Of a DNA stretch of 64,000 nucleotides, positions 34,608 to 44,874 are shown piece by piece; position 1 is the first letter of the stretch, and every line of letters starts with the position of its first letter. The translations under genes and the position numbers were made by a program. Under the pieces are notes generated by a model. That model searched no databases and was not told the DNA's origin. It worked only from the letters and a program-made list of their open reading frames with translations. Source of the DNA: Ensifer adhaerens (GTDB lineage: Bacteria > Pseudomonadota > Alphaproteobacteria > Rhizobiales > Rhizobiaceae); the NCBI RefSeq assembly GCF_020035535.1, contig NZ_CP083349.1, positions 2,863,501-2,927,500 on the forward strand. Reading direction: 5' to 3'.

Positions 34608-34615
34608 TCAAAGTT

Positions 34616-34643
34616 GCGGCGCCTTCGGGCGCCGCTTCTCTTT
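34616..34643 (+). terminator. Terminator after the M24 peptidase gene
   Basis: GCGGCGCC-TTCG-GGCGCCGC, a perfect 8-bp stem with TTCG loop, then TTCTCTTT. Confidence 0.85.
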
Positions 34644-34669
34644 GCCGGTTCACTTGACAGTACGGAAAT

Positions 34670-34927
34670 CTATTGAGCCGGCCGCCCGCGCGGCGTCGGC
34701 ATTTCGCTCTCGGCCCGCTTCTTGGCGGATTGCTTCTTGTAGACCGGTTCCTGGTAATCAACTGGTGGCCAGATCCAGTAGTGACCGTAGGGCTTGCGCT
34801 GGACACCTTCGTAATACTCCCCCTTCCGCGTCCGCATCTGCGCCTCGGCATCGCCGACGACCATAGTGACTGCGAAGAACGCGCCCAGCACGGCTGCGAC
34901 CACGAACAGACATTCCGATTTCATCAT
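34670..34927 (-). CDS. Small exported protein, 85 residues, unknown function
   Basis: Begins MMKSECLFVVAAVLGAFFAVTMVVGDAEAQ, read here in two parts: a signal peptide of about 28 residues with an AEA-Q cleavage region, then a basic, aromatic-rich mature part (GEYYEGVQRK, HYWIWPPVDYQEPVYKK). AGGAG lies 9 nt before the ATG at 34927. No known domain is recognised. It is oriented opposite to both neighbours and forms its own transcription unit. Confidence 0.75.
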   Translation of the reverse strand: MMKSECLFVVAAVLGAFFAVTMVVGDAEAQMRTRKGEYYEGVQRKPYGHYWIWPPVDYQEPVYKKQSAKKRAESEMPTPRGRPAQ

Positions 34928-35027
34928 CACCAAAACTCCTTGCCTCCCTGTCTACGCCTGGAGCGCTCGCGGTCAACATCTCCACGTTTATCAGTTCTTG
35001 CTTGACGATCTCCCTTGCCTTGATCAT

Positions 35028-35049
35028 ATTGGTGAGATGTCAGACCAAT
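35028..35049. promoter_or_regulatory. Inverted repeat ATTGGT-N10-ACCAAT before the FadR-like gene
   Basis: Perfect 6-bp arms 24 bp upstream of the start at 35073. GntR/FadR-subfamily proteins often bind TTGGT/ACCAA half-sites, so autoregulation is likely; the 10-bp spacer is wider than the common 3 bp. Confidence 0.5.
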
Positions 35050-35072
35050 TTGGCCTCTGGGGAGGGAGCCGA

Positions 35073-35789
35073 ATGAATGAACCGGCAAGAGCGGCGCTGA
35101 TGCCCCTGCCCCCGGCCGACCGGGCCCAGCAGGTGATTGCCGCGTTGGCTGACTACATCGAACAATCGGGCCTGAAGCCAGGCGAACGCCTGCCAGCCGA
35201 GCGCGAGCTGATGACGGCGCTGGCCGTTGGCCGCTCCACGATCCGCGAAGTCATCCGCCATTTTCAGGCACTCGGCGTCGTCGAAGCGCGCAAGGGCAGC
35301 GGCACCTATCTGCTGCGCACGATCTCGGGTGCGACCGTCCATATGCCGCTCACCCTCGACGCTGCGCATCTGCGTGACGTGCTCTTGATGACGCTCGAGG
35401 TTCGCCGTGGCATCGAGGTCGAGGCCAACATGGTCGCCGCCCGCCGTCGGACCGAAGACGACCTCAAGATCATCGAAATCAAGCTCAACGAAATGGAGCG
35501 CGTGCATATCGCCAAGGGCACGTCGGGCCCGGAAGACCTCGCCTTCCATCTTGCGATCTACGACGCCACCCACAACCCGCTCTTCCGCCAGCTTCTCGAA
35601 CAGATGCGCGAAGCCTTCGAGCGCTTCTGGGAAGAGCCCTTCGACCGGTCGGACTTCGCCCGCCGCTCCTTCCCGTTCCATCGCACCCTCTTCAACGCGA
35701 TCGCGGCTCAGGATCCTGACACCGCGCGCGAAGAAACGCTGAAAATCCTCGCGATCGTCGAGGAAGACATCAAGGAAATGTCCAAATGA
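35073..35789 (+). CDS. FadR-subfamily GntR transcriptional regulator
   Basis: 238 residues: winged helix with LKPGERLPAERELMTALAVG and STIREVIRHFQALGVV, then an FCD helical domain (LEVRRGIEVEANMVAARR; FHLAIYDATHNPLF) whose His and Asp residues usually hold a metal. The start at 35073 has GGGAGGGAG in front; earlier in-frame ATGs are less supported. Its stop overlaps the next gene by ATGA, so regulator, PLP enzyme and sugar-type ABC genes form one operon with likely self-control through the dyad at 35028. Confidence 0.9.
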   Translation: MNEPARAALMPLPPADRAQQVIAALADYIEQSGLKPGERLPAERELMTALAVGRSTIREVIRHFQALGVVEARKGSGTYLLRTISGATVHMPLTLDAAHLRDVLLMTLEVRRGIEVEANMVAARRRTEDDLKIIEIKLNEMERVHIAKGTSGPEDLAFHLAIYDATHNPLFRQLLEQMREAFERFWEEPFDRSDFARRSFPFHRTLFNAIAAQDPDTAREETLKILAIVEEDIKEMSK

Positions 35790-36958
35790 CCAACGGCCTC
35801 GATCCGTTCGACCACGCCTCGCTGATCGTCGCGCATGACGAAGGCAACGCCTTCGATGCTGTCGTGCCGCCGATCGTGCAGACCTCGCTCTTTACCTTCA
35901 AAGACTATGACGACATGGTCGCCTCCTACCGGGGCGAGCGCGTACGGCCGATCTATACCCGCGGCCTGAATCCGACGGTTCGCATGTTCGAGGAGATGCT
36001 GGCCAAGCTCGAAGGCGGCGAGGACGCAATCGGTTTTGCAAGCGGCATGTCGGCGATCTCCTCCACCGTGCTCTCCTTCGTCGAGCCGGGTGACCGCATC
36101 GTCGCCGTCAACCATGTCTATCCTGATGCCTTCCGCCTGTTCGGCACGCATCTGAAGCGCATGAAGATCGAAGTGACCTATGTCGACGGCCGCGACGAGG
36201 AAGCGGTCGCCAAGGCCCTACCCGGCGCCAAGCTCTTCTACATGGAAAGCCCGACGAGCTGGGTGATGGACACCCACGACGTCGCGTCGCTTGCCCGGCT
36301 TGCCAAGGACCAGGGCATCATCACCGCGATCGACAACAGCTGGGCAAGCCCGATCTTCCAGCAGCCGATTTCGCTCGGCGTCGATCTCGTCATCCATTCG
36401 GCGTCCAAGTATCTCGGCGGTCACTCGGACGTCGTCGCCGGCGTCGTCACCGGGTCGAAGGAACTGATCGGCCGCATCCGCTCCGAAGCCTACCCCTATC
36501 TCGGCGGCAAGCTTTCGCCCTTCGACGCCTGGCTCTTGATCCGCGGCCTGCGCACCCTGCCGATCCGGATGAAGTCGCACGAGCGTTCGGCGCTTGAAGT
36601 CGCGCGGCGGCTGCAGGCCCATCCGCTGGTCGAGACCGTCTGTCATCCCGGGCTCGGCAACACGCTGCCCCCAGGGCTTTCCGGCACCTCGGGCCTGTTT
36701 TCCTTCATCTTCCGCGACGGCGTCGATGTCAGACGTTTCGCGGATCATCTCGAACTCTTCAAGCTCGGCGTTTCCTGGGGCGGACATGAAAGCCTCATCG
36801 TGCCGGGCGAAGTCGTGCTGTCACAAAAAGCCCAACCCAATTCCGCGGCCGCCTTCGGCATCTCGCCGCGGTCTGTACGGCTCCATGTCGGCCTGGAGGG
36901 AACGGAGGCCCTCTGGAGCGATCTCGAAGCGGCACTCGCCGTCGCTTCGACTGACTGA
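35786..36958 (+). CDS. Cys/Met-metabolism PLP enzyme (cystathionine beta-lyase-like)
   Basis: 390-residue fold-type I enzyme of the cystathionine lyase/synthase family. The PLP lysine is K208 in HSASKYLGGHSDVVAG. YTRGLNPTV contributes phosphate binding from the partner subunit, and SRTSGLF-like GTSGLFSF lies in the C-terminal domain. It resembles MetC more than the synthases, but its place between a FadR-like regulator and a CUT1 transporter is unusual for methionine metabolism. It may act on an imported amino compound, so the metC label is withheld. Confidence 0.87.
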   Translation: MTNGLDPFDHASLIVAHDEGNAFDAVVPPIVQTSLFTFKDYDDMVASYRGERVRPIYTRGLNPTVRMFEEMLAKLEGGEDAIGFASGMSAISSTVLSFVEPGDRIVAVNHVYPDAFRLFGTHLKRMKIEVTYVDGRDEEAVAKALPGAKLFYMESPTSWVMDTHDVASLARLAKDQGIITAIDNSWASPIFQQPISLGVDLVIHSASKYLGGHSDVVAGVVTGSKELIGRIRSEAYPYLGGKLSPFDAWLLIRGLRTLPIRMKSHERSALEVARRLQAHPLVETVCHPGLGNTLPPGLSGTSGLFSFIFRDGVDVRRFADHLELFKLGVSWGGHESLIVPGEVVLSQKAQPNSAAAFGISPRSVRLHVGLEGTEALWSDLEAALAVASTD

Positions 36959-36963
36959 CAGGG

Positions 36964-36980
36964 GCGGGATGCAGATCCCG
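36964..36980. repeat. Small hairpin GCGGGAT-GCA-ATCCCGC type
   Basis: Arms GCGGGAT (36964-36970) and ATCCCGC (36974-36980) lie between the PLP enzyme and binding protein genes. No T-run; possible attenuation or mRNA stability element. Confidence 0.45.
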
Positions 36981-37026
36981 CTCTCCCCCACTTTGAACCA
37001 AACCAACGAAGAAAAGAGGGAACAAA

Positions 37027-38289
37027 ATGAAGAAACTGATCACTGCAACGCTTCTCGCCAGCCTGATGGCCGGAAGCGCACTCGCCGACACCAAGCTCAA
37101 GCTCGTCGAGGTCATCACCAGCCCCGAGCGCACCGAGACACTGAAGTCGATCGTCGCCAAGTTCGAGGCGGCCAACCCGGGCACCACGGTCGAGATCATC
37201 TCGCTGCCCTGGGGCGAGGCCTTCCAGAAGTTCGCGACCATGGTCTCCGCCGGCGAGCTGCCTGACGTGATGGAAATGCCCGACACCTGGCTGTCGCTCT
37301 ATGCCAACAACGGCATGCTCGAAAGCCTGGAACCCTACCTGACCAAGTGGGAACACACGGCCGGCCTCACCGAACGCGCGCTCGAACTCGGCCGTGATGT
37401 CAACGACACCGCCTACATGCTGCCCTACGGCTTCTATCTGCGCGCCATGTTCTACAACAAGAAACTCCTATCGGAAGCCGGCGTCAGCGAGCCGCCGAAG
37501 ACGATGGACGATTTCGTCAAGGCATCGGAAGCCGTCTCCAAGCTTCCGGGCAAATCCGGCTACTGCCTGCGCGGCGGTCCGGGCGGCCTCAACGGCTGGG
37601 TGATGTTCGGAGCCACCATGGCCGGCAGCAACACCTTCTTCAACGAGGACGGCACCTCGACCATGAACGGCGAAGGCTGGGTCAAGGGCCTCACCTGGGT
37701 GATCGACCTGTACAAGAAGGGCCTGGCACCGAAGGACAGCGTCAACTGGGGCTTCAACGAAATCGTCGCCGGTTTCTACAGCGGCACCTGCGCCTTCCTC
37801 GACCAGGATCCGGACGCGCTGATCGCCATTGCCGAGCGCATGAAGTCGGAAGACTTCGGCGTCACCACCATGCCGAAAGGCCCCAGCGGCAAGGCGTTTA
37901 CCACCATCGGCTTTGCCGGCTGGTCGATGCTGTCGGCAAGCCAGAACAAGGACCTCTCCTGGAAGCTGATCGAGACCCTCGAAGGGCCGGAAGGCAACAT
38001 CGAGTGGAACAAGCGTACGGGCGCACTGCCGGTGCACAAGTCGGCCGAGAAGGACCCCTTCTACGCGAGCGCTCAGTTCAAGGGCTGGTTCGACGAACTC
38101 GCCGACAAGGACGTCGTGCTGACGGTCATGCCGACCTACCTCGAGGAATTCGCGTTCTTCAAGGATTCGCTCGCCATCAAGACGACCCAGGAAGCGCTCC
38201 TCGGCGACATCACGCCGGAACAACTCGCCAACCAGTGGGCCGACTACCTGACCAAGGCGCAGCAGAAGTTCCTGGCCAGCAAGAAGTAA
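37027..38289 (+). CDS. CUT1-family ABC transporter substrate-binding protein
   Basis: 420-residue periplasmic protein of SBP family 1 (carbohydrate type). The signal peptide is MKKLITATLLASLMAGSALA, cleaved before DTKLKL. Family blocks are SIVAKFEAANPGTTVEIIS, FATMVSAGELPDVMEMPD and GWSMLSASQNKD. AGAGGGAA precedes the start. It is followed by a strong hairpin and then by two permeases and an ATPase. The ligand is unknown; a sugar, polyol or glycosyl-amine is expected from the family. Confidence 0.93.
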   Translation: MKKLITATLLASLMAGSALADTKLKLVEVITSPERTETLKSIVAKFEAANPGTTVEIISLPWGEAFQKFATMVSAGELPDVMEMPDTWLSLYANNGMLESLEPYLTKWEHTAGLTERALELGRDVNDTAYMLPYGFYLRAMFYNKKLLSEAGVSEPPKTMDDFVKASEAVSKLPGKSGYCLRGGPGGLNGWVMFGATMAGSNTFFNEDGTSTMNGEGWVKGLTWVIDLYKKGLAPKDSVNWGFNEIVAGFYSGTCAFLDQDPDALIAIAERMKSEDFGVTTMPKGPSGKAFTTIGFAGWSMLSASQNKDLSWKLIETLEGPEGNIEWNKRTGALPVHKSAEKDPFYASAQFKGWFDELADKDVVLTVMPTYLEEFAFFKDSLAIKTTQEALLGDITPEQLANQWADYLTKAQQKFLASKK

Positions 38290-38296
38290 GCCTTCG

Positions 38297-38322
38297 GCCG
38301 GCGGCGGCTCGCCGCCGCCGGC
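38297..38322 (+). repeat. Intercistronic GC hairpin after the binding protein gene
   Basis: GCCGGCGGCGGC-TC-GCCGCCGCCGGC, a perfect 12-bp stem then CTTTCC. It probably stabilises or partly terminates the binding-protein transcript. Confidence 0.7.
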
Positions 38323-38385
38323 TTTCCATTCGCGAAAATAGGCACGCCTGAACAACCGGCGGCCACACAGGGGAAATTTCGATCG

Positions 38386-39321
38386 ATGGACTATGTCGCC
38401 CGCCAAAGCGGCCTGCCAGCAAGCAGGACGCCGCTGATGAAGCGCATCGCCGATGGCGCCGCACCCTATCTCTATAGCGCGCCGGCTCTGATCCTGATCG
38501 TCACGGTCATGCTTGTGCCGCTGGCTCTCGGCGTCTCCTACGCCTTCCGTGACATTCAGCTCCTAAACCCGTTCTCCGGCGCCTATATCGGCCTCGATCA
38601 TTTCCGGGCACTCTCCGAAGACCAGGCTTTCTATCGGGCGCTGCGCAACACGCTGTGGTGGACCGGCGCCTCCGTCTTCCTGCAATTCGTCTTCGGCCTC
38701 ATTCTTGCGCTGCTGCTCGACAAACCCTTCTATGGTCGCGGCCTGGCCCAGGCGCTTGTCTTTCTTCCCTGGGCAGTGCCGAGCTTCCTTGCCGGCCTCA
38801 ATTGGGCCTGGCTCTTCAATCCGGTCGTCGGGCCCCTGCCGCACTGGCTCTTCAGCCTCGGCATCATGAGCGAACCGAACAATATCCTTTCCGACCCGCA
38901 GCTTGCCATGTGGGGGCCGATCATCGCCAATGTCTGGTGGGGCATTCCCTTCTTCGCGATCACGCTACTGGCCGCGCTGCAGGCGATCCCGCGCGACCTC
39001 TATGAAGCCGCAAGTATCGACGGCGCCGGCCCGGTCCAGCGCTTCCTGTCGATCACGCTTCCCTTCCTCGCCCCGACGATCGCCATCACCATCCTCTTGC
39101 GCACGGTCTGGATCTCGAACTTCGCCGATCTCATCATCGTCATGACCAATGGCGGACCGGCCGACCGCACCCAGATCGTCGCCAGCTACATCTTCACCCA
39201 GGCCTTCAAACGGCTGGATTTCGGTTACGCCTCGGCGATCGCGCTGGTGCTCCTGGCACTGCTGCTCGCCTATTCGATGCTGATCGTCATCCTGCGGCAA
39301 TGGCTCCTGAGCAAGGATTGA
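38386..39321 (+). CDS. CUT1 ABC transporter permease (UgpA/MalF-like)
   Basis: 311-residue membrane subunit with six or so helices, the first being PYLYSAPALILIVTVMLVPL. Coupling loop EAASIDGAGPVQRFLSITLPF near residue 210. AGGGGAA lies 10 nt before the ATG at 38386; a second ATG at 38437 is less likely. Its stop is 4 bp before the next permease. Confidence 0.92.
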   Translation: MDYVARQSGLPASRTPLMKRIADGAAPYLYSAPALILIVTVMLVPLALGVSYAFRDIQLLNPFSGAYIGLDHFRALSEDQAFYRALRNTLWWTGASVFLQFVFGLILALLLDKPFYGRGLAQALVFLPWAVPSFLAGLNWAWLFNPVVGPLPHWLFSLGIMSEPNNILSDPQLAMWGPIIANVWWGIPFFAITLLAALQAIPRDLYEAASIDGAGPVQRFLSITLPFLAPTIAITILLRTVWISNFADLIIVMTNGGPADRTQIVASYIFTQAFKRLDFGYASAIALVLLALLLAYSMLIVILRQWLLSKD

Positions 39322-39325
39322 AACG

Positions 39326-40159
39326 ATGCGCGCCAAACCTCTTTTCCTCATGATCGCGCACCGGCTGGCCATCCTTGCCTATATCGCCTTCGCGCTCTTC
39401 CCGCTCTATTGGCTGCTGAAGGTTGCGGTCACCCCGAACGACCTGCTCTATTCTGAAGGCATCCGCCTCTGGCCGTCGCGCGCCAGCCTCGAACATTTCG
39501 ACTTCGTGTTGCGCCACAGTGCCTTTCCGGTGTTCTTCCGCAACAGCCTGATCGTCTCCGGCTCCACCGCCGTCATCGTCACCATCCTCGCCTCGCTGTC
39601 CGGCTATGCCCTGTCGCGCTTCAATTTCCGCGGCAAGTACTGGCTGGTGGCACTGATGCTTCTGACGCAGATGTTTCCGCTGGTCATGCTGGTGGCGCCG
39701 ATCTTCAAGATCCTCTCGCCGATGGGCCTCACCAACAGCCTGACCGGCCTCGTCATCGTCTACACCGCCTTCAACGTACCCTTTGCCACCTTCCTGATGC
39801 AGTCGTTCTTTGACGGCATTCCGAAGGACCTGGAGGAAGCGGCGATGATCGACGGCGCGACGCAGTTCGTCGCCTTCCGCCAGATCATCCTGCCGCTGAC
39901 GCTGCCCGGTATCGCCGCGACGCTCGGCTTCGTCTTCACCGCTGCCTGGAGTGAACTGCTGTTCTCGCTGATGCTGATCTCCGGCAACGACCAGGCGACC
40001 TTCCCGGTTGGACTGTTGTCCTTCGTGTCGAAGTTCTCCGTCGACTTCGGGCAGATGATGGCCGCCGGCGTGCTCGCGCTCATCCCCGCCTGCCTCTTCT
40101 TCCTGCTCATTCAACGCTATCTCGTCCAGGGCCTTACGGCCGGCGCGGTCAAAGGCTGA
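39326..40159 (+). CDS. CUT1 ABC transporter permease (UgpE/MalG-like)
   Basis: 277-residue inner-membrane partner of the preceding permease. First helix LAILAYIAFALFPLYWLLK, then the EAA loop EAAMIDGATQFVAFRQIILP near residue 170. Ends in the usual VQGLTAGAVKG. It starts 4 bp after the preceding stop and lies 10 bp before the ATPase gene. Confidence 0.92.
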   Translation: MRAKPLFLMIAHRLAILAYIAFALFPLYWLLKVAVTPNDLLYSEGIRLWPSRASLEHFDFVLRHSAFPVFFRNSLIVSGSTAVIVTILASLSGYALSRFNFRGKYWLVALMLLTQMFPLVMLVAPIFKILSPMGLTNSLTGLVIVYTAFNVPFATFLMQSFFDGIPKDLEEAAMIDGATQFVAFRQIILPLTLPGIAATLGFVFTAAWSELLFSLMLISGNDQATFPVGLLSFVSKFSVDFGQMMAAGVLALIPACLFFLLIQRYLVQGLTAGAVKG

Positions 40160-40169
40160 GGATTACCCC

Positions 40170-41237
<1,068 letters not shown>

Positions 41238-41258
41238 TCGTGGTTGATGCAACGGATC

Positions 41259-41278
41259 GGCGCGCCAGATGGCGCGCC
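41259..41278 (+). terminator. Hairpin after the CUT1 operon
   Basis: GGCGCGCC-AGAT-GGCGCGCC, a perfect 8-bp stem with weak T content downstream. Confidence 0.5.
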
Positions 41279-41478
41279 CACTGCATGTTCGCTTTCCAGC
41301 GCATCCGATGAGACAGTGCATGAGCGACTGCGGTTGACTTCCTGAAGGCGAAGCGTACCGTTTCTCGTGTCGCAAGTATCAACCGCCCGTGGCGCCACCT
41401 GAGAGAAGCAAGCACCGCCAAAACCGAAGATTGACGATAGCCTTCCTTGCCTGCGCCCGGCGATTTTGAGGAAGTGTC

Positions 41479-41865
41479 ATGCGAATTCTTGTTGTTGCCC
41501 TCGCCCTTTCGACAACCCTGCTCTGTCCGCTCGCTACCCGCGCCCAAGAAGGTGATGCCGCAGCCGGCGCCACCGTTTTCAAGAAATGCGCCGTCTGTCA
41601 CATCGCTGACAGCGATACCAACAAGGTCGGCCCATCGCTCAACCACGTGTTGGGGCGGACCGCCGGCACCCATCCCAACTTCAGCTACTCCTCGGCAATG
41701 GTCGATGCCGGCAAGGGTGGCCTGGTCTGGGATGAGACGACGCTGCGCGACTACCTGCACAATCCCAAGGCCAAGGTTAAGGGCACGAAGATGGCCTTTG
41801 CCGGCCTGAAGGACGACACCGACATCTCCAACCTCCTCGCCTACCTCAAGCAGTATTCGCAGTAG
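41479..41865 (+). CDS. Class I c-type cytochrome (c2/c550-like)
   Basis: 128-residue periplasmic electron carrier. The signal peptide ends before QEGDAAAG; the haem site is C37-C40-H41 (CAVCH), and M105 (GTKMAFAGL) is the sixth ligand as in mitochondrial-type cytochrome c. GAGGAAG precedes the start. It lies directly upstream of an alternative cytochrome c oxidase cluster and is a likely electron donor to it, although 243 bp with a repeat element separate them. Confidence 0.93.
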   Translation: MRILVVALALSTTLLCPLATRAQEGDAAAGATVFKKCAVCHIADSDTNKVGPSLNHVLGRTAGTHPNFSYSSAMVDAGKGGLVWDETTLRDYLHNPKAKVKGTKMAFAGLKDDTDISNLLAYLKQYSQ

Positions 41866-41944
41866 CCGAGAAAGATTAGAGATAGACTCGATCTAAGACC
41901 GGACGGCGAATTGCGACTGTTTGACGTTCGTGCAATAATTGCAC

Positions 41945-42048
41945 CTACAGCGCCCGCGCGCCTTATCAGACGCGCAAAGGTCGCTGTAGAATTTTGAAAA
42001 TCCTGCATGTTCTGTCCTCAATCGGCTACGAATAAAGGAAACATGCAG
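41945..42048. repeat. RIME-like repeat element, copy 1
   Basis: About 104 bp with two hairpins. The outer arms CTACAGCG (41945-41952) and CGCTGTAG (41982-41989) surround a GCGCGCCT...AGACGCGC stem. The second hairpin is CTGCATGT (42003-42010) with ACATGCAG (42041-42048). The layout recurs at 49788-49889 and resembles the ~108-bp RIME elements described from rhizobia. Confidence 0.8.
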
Positions 42049-42108
42049 CAGAGCTCTACGGATTGCGTATTCATGCCCACAGCCGCCCGCGGCGAGGAGG
42101 GACAAGAA

Positions 42109-42951
42109 ATGGCCGTGGTAGTTATTCTGATTTTTCTGGCTATCGGATCGGTATTGTTCCATCTGTTTAGCCCGTGGTGGTGGACGCCCATCGCGTCCAA
42201 CTGGAATTACATCGACAATACGCTCATCATTACCTTCTGGATCACCGGCTTCGTCTTCGTCGCCGTGGTGCTTTTCATGGCCTATTGCGTCCTCCGTTTT
42301 CGGCATCGCCCGGGAAACCGGGCGGCCTATGAACCGGAAAACCGCAAGCTCGAAGGATGGCTCGCCGGCGGCACGACGCTCGGTGTCGCCGCGATGCTGA
42401 CACCCGGCCTCTTCGTCTGGCATCAATTCGTCACCGTGCCGAACGGTGCCGCAGAGGTCGAGGTCGTCGGCCAGCAATGGTTGTGGAGCTTCCGCCTGCC
42501 CGGTGCCGACGGCAAGCTCGGAACCTCCGAAACCCGCGACGTGACGCCGGAGAACGCGCTCGGCCTCAATCGCAACGATCCGGCAGCGCTTGACGATTAC
42601 GTCATCGAGGGCGGCGAACTGCATCTCGAGGTCGGCAAGCCGATCAAGATCCTCCTGCGTTCGGTCGACGTGCTGCACGATTTCTACGTGCCGGAGTTCC
42701 GCGCCAAGATGGACATGGTGCCGGGCATGGTCACCTATTTCTGGCTGACACCGACGCGCACCGGCACGTTTGAAGTCCTGTGCGCAGAGCTCTGCGGCGT
42801 CGGACATCCGCAGATGCGCGGTACCGTCGTCGTCGACAGCGCCGCCGACTATCAGGCCTGGCTGTCGCAGCAGCAGACCTTTTCACAGATGATGGCAGCG
42901 ACAGAGACGAAACAGACGGCGCAGGCAGTGACTGCCGCCCCGGCGCAATAG
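42109..42951 (+). CDS. coxM: Alternative cytochrome c oxidase subunit II
   Basis: 280-residue membrane-anchored subunit with the CuA domain. Two N-terminal helices (VVILIFLAIGSVLFHLF; FWITGFVFVAVVLFMAY) are followed by a periplasmic cupredoxin. CuA ligands are H190, C225, C229, H233 and M236 (CAELCGVGHPQM). The start at 42109 follows GAGGAGGGACAAGA; longer frames run back into the RIME element. Order and types of genes match coxMNOP of Bradyrhizobium. Confidence 0.92.
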   Translation: MAVVVILIFLAIGSVLFHLFSPWWWTPIASNWNYIDNTLIITFWITGFVFVAVVLFMAYCVLRFRHRPGNRAAYEPENRKLEGWLAGGTTLGVAAMLTPGLFVWHQFVTVPNGAAEVEVVGQQWLWSFRLPGADGKLGTSETRDVTPENALGLNRNDPAALDDYVIEGGELHLEVGKPIKILLRSVDVLHDFYVPEFRAKMDMVPGMVTYFWLTPTRTGTFEVLCAELCGVGHPQMRGTVVVDSAADYQAWLSQQQTFSQMMAATETKQTAQAVTAAPAQ

Positions 42952-42970
42952 GAGGCGCCCCGACGGCCAA

Positions 42971-43003
42971 AGCGGAATGCGGGTTTTCCGCCCGCATCCC
43001 GCT
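42971..43003. repeat. Hairpin repeat with ATGCGGG/CCCGCAT core, second copy
   Basis: AGCGG-A-ATGCGGG (42971-42983) pairs with CCCGCAT-C-CCGCT (42991-43003), a 13-bp stem with one mismatch and a TTTTCCG loop. Shares core and flank CTCGT with the copy at 32365. Confidence 0.65.
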
Positions 43004-43095
43004 CGTGAGCGAAAGCAACTCCCCAGTTATCGTTCCGGAGTTGCGTGTTTCAAAGCGTTGGATCGCGATGATCCGGTGTTGGGAGGTTCTCGCAG

Positions 43096-44874
43096 ATGGT
43101 CGACATCCGGTCAGGTACGGGCGAACCGATAGGTCCCGCGGAAGTGGAGGATGTCGAACTCTATCATCCTCATAGCTGGTGGACGCGCTACGTCTTCAGC
43201 CAGGATGCCAAGATCATCGCCGTGCAATATGCCTCGACCGCGATCGCCATCGGCATGGTCGCGCTGGTGCTGTCCTGGCTGATGCGCCTGCAACTCGGCT
43301 TTCCCGGCGCCTTCGCCTTCATCGATGCGGAGCGCTACTACCAGTTCATCACCATGCACGGCATGATCATGGTGATCTATCTCTTGACCGCGCTCTTCCT
43401 CGGCGGCTTCGGCAACTACCTGATCCCGCTGATGCTCGGTGCGCGCGACATGGTCTTTCCCTATGCCAACATGCTGAGTTACTGGCTCTATTTGCTGGCC
43501 GTGCTCGTGCTGGTTGCAAGTTTCTTCGCGCCCGGCGGGCCGACCGGCGCCGGCTGGACGCTCTACCCGCCGCAGGCCCTGCTCTCCGGCACGCCGGGAG
43601 GCAAGGACTGGGGCATCATCCTGATGCTCTCCTCCCTCATCCTCTTCATCATCGGCTTCACCATGGGTGGGCTCAACTATGTGGTCACCGTGCTCCAGGG
43701 CCGCGCCCGCGGCATGACGCTGATGCGCATGCCCCTCACCGTCTGGGGTATCTTCACGGCGACGGTCATGGCGCTGCTCGCCTTTCCCGCCCTCTTCGTC
43801 GCCTGCGTCATGATGCTCTTCGATCGCGTGCTTGGCACCAGCTTCTTCATGCCCGCGATCGTCGAGATGGGCGAGCAGCTGCAGCACGGCGGCGGCAGCC
43901 CGATCCTGTTCCAACACCTCTTCTGGTTCTTCGGCCACCCGGAAGTCTACATCGTGGCGCTACCGGCCTTCGGCATCGTCTCCGATCTGATCAGCACCCA
44001 CGCCCGCAAGAACATCTTCGGGTACCGCATGATGGTCTGGGCGATCGTCATCATCGGCGCGCTTTCCTTCGTCGTCTGGGCGCACCACATGTATGTGAGC
44101 GGCATGAACCCCTATTTCGGCTTCTTCTTCGCGACGACCACGCTGATCATCGCCGTGCCGACGGCGATCAAGGTCTATAACTGGGTGCTGACGCTCTGGC
44201 GCGGCGACATCCACCTGACGCTGCCGATGCTCTTTGCGCTCGCCTTCATCGTCACCTTCGTCAATGGCGGACTGACGGGCCTGTTCCTCGGCAACGTCGT
44301 CGTCGACGTGCCGCTCTCCGACACGATGTTCGTCGTCGCCCATTTCCACATGGTCATGGGCGTGGCGCCTATCATGGTGATTTTCGGGGCGATCTATCAC
44401 TGGTACCCGAAGATCACCGGCCGCATGCTCAACGAGACGCTCGGGCAGATCCATTTCTGGGTCACCTTCGTCGGCGCCTATCTGATCTTCTTCCCCATGC
44501 ACTATCTCGGGCTGATCGGCGTTCCCCGCCGCTACTATGAAATGGGAGAAACCGCCTTCGTGCCGGCCTCCGCCCATACGCTCAACGAATTCATCACCAT
44601 CATGGCGCTGATCGTCGGCGCCGCGCAGATCGTCTTCCTCTTCAACCTCGTCTGGAGCATTCGCCATGGCCGCGAGGCCGGCGGCAATCCGTGGCGGGCG
44701 ACGACGCTCGAATGGCAGACGCCGGAAACGCCGCCACGCCACGGCAACTGGGGCAAGGAGCTGCCGGTCGTCTACCGTTGGGCCTATGATTACAGCGTGC
44801 CCGGGGCGCCCGAGGACTTCATTCCGCAGAACCAGCCGGGTTCGATCGGCCTTGCGCCGGAGGGGGCCTCATGA
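43096..44874 (+). CDS. coxN: Alternative cytochrome c oxidase subunit I
   Basis: 592-residue haem-copper oxidase core with about 12 or more helices. Haem a ligand H88 (MHGMIMVIY); CuB ligands H281 (GHPEVYI, with cross-linked Y285) and H330-H331 (WAHHMYVSG); haem a3 and a ligands H416 and H418 (VAHFHMVMG). All needed residues are present, so the enzyme should reduce oxygen and pump protons. GGGAGG precedes the start, and the stop overlaps coxO by ATGA. Confidence 0.95.
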   Translation: MVDIRSGTGEPIGPAEVEDVELYHPHSWWTRYVFSQDAKIIAVQYASTAIAIGMVALVLSWLMRLQLGFPGAFAFIDAERYYQFITMHGMIMVIYLLTALFLGGFGNYLIPLMLGARDMVFPYANMLSYWLYLLAVLVLVASFFAPGGPTGAGWTLYPPQALLSGTPGGKDWGIILMLSSLILFIIGFTMGGLNYVVTVLQGRARGMTLMRMPLTVWGIFTATVMALLAFPALFVACVMMLFDRVLGTSFFMPAIVEMGEQLQHGGGSPILFQHLFWFFGHPEVYIVALPAFGIVSDLISTHARKNIFGYRMMVWAIVIIGALSFVVWAHHMYVSGMNPYFGFFFATTTLIIAVPTAIKVYNWVLTLWRGDIHLTLPMLFALAFIVTFVNGGLTGLFLGNVVVDVPLSDTMFVVAHFHMVMGVAPIMVIFGAIYHWYPKITGRMLNETLGQIHFWVTFVGAYLIFFPMHYLGLIGVPRRYYEMGETAFVPASAHTLNEFITIMALIVGAAQIVFLFNLVWSIRHGREAGGNPWRATTLEWQTPETPPRHGNWGKELPVVYRWAYDYSVPGAPEDFIPQNQPGSIGLAPEGAS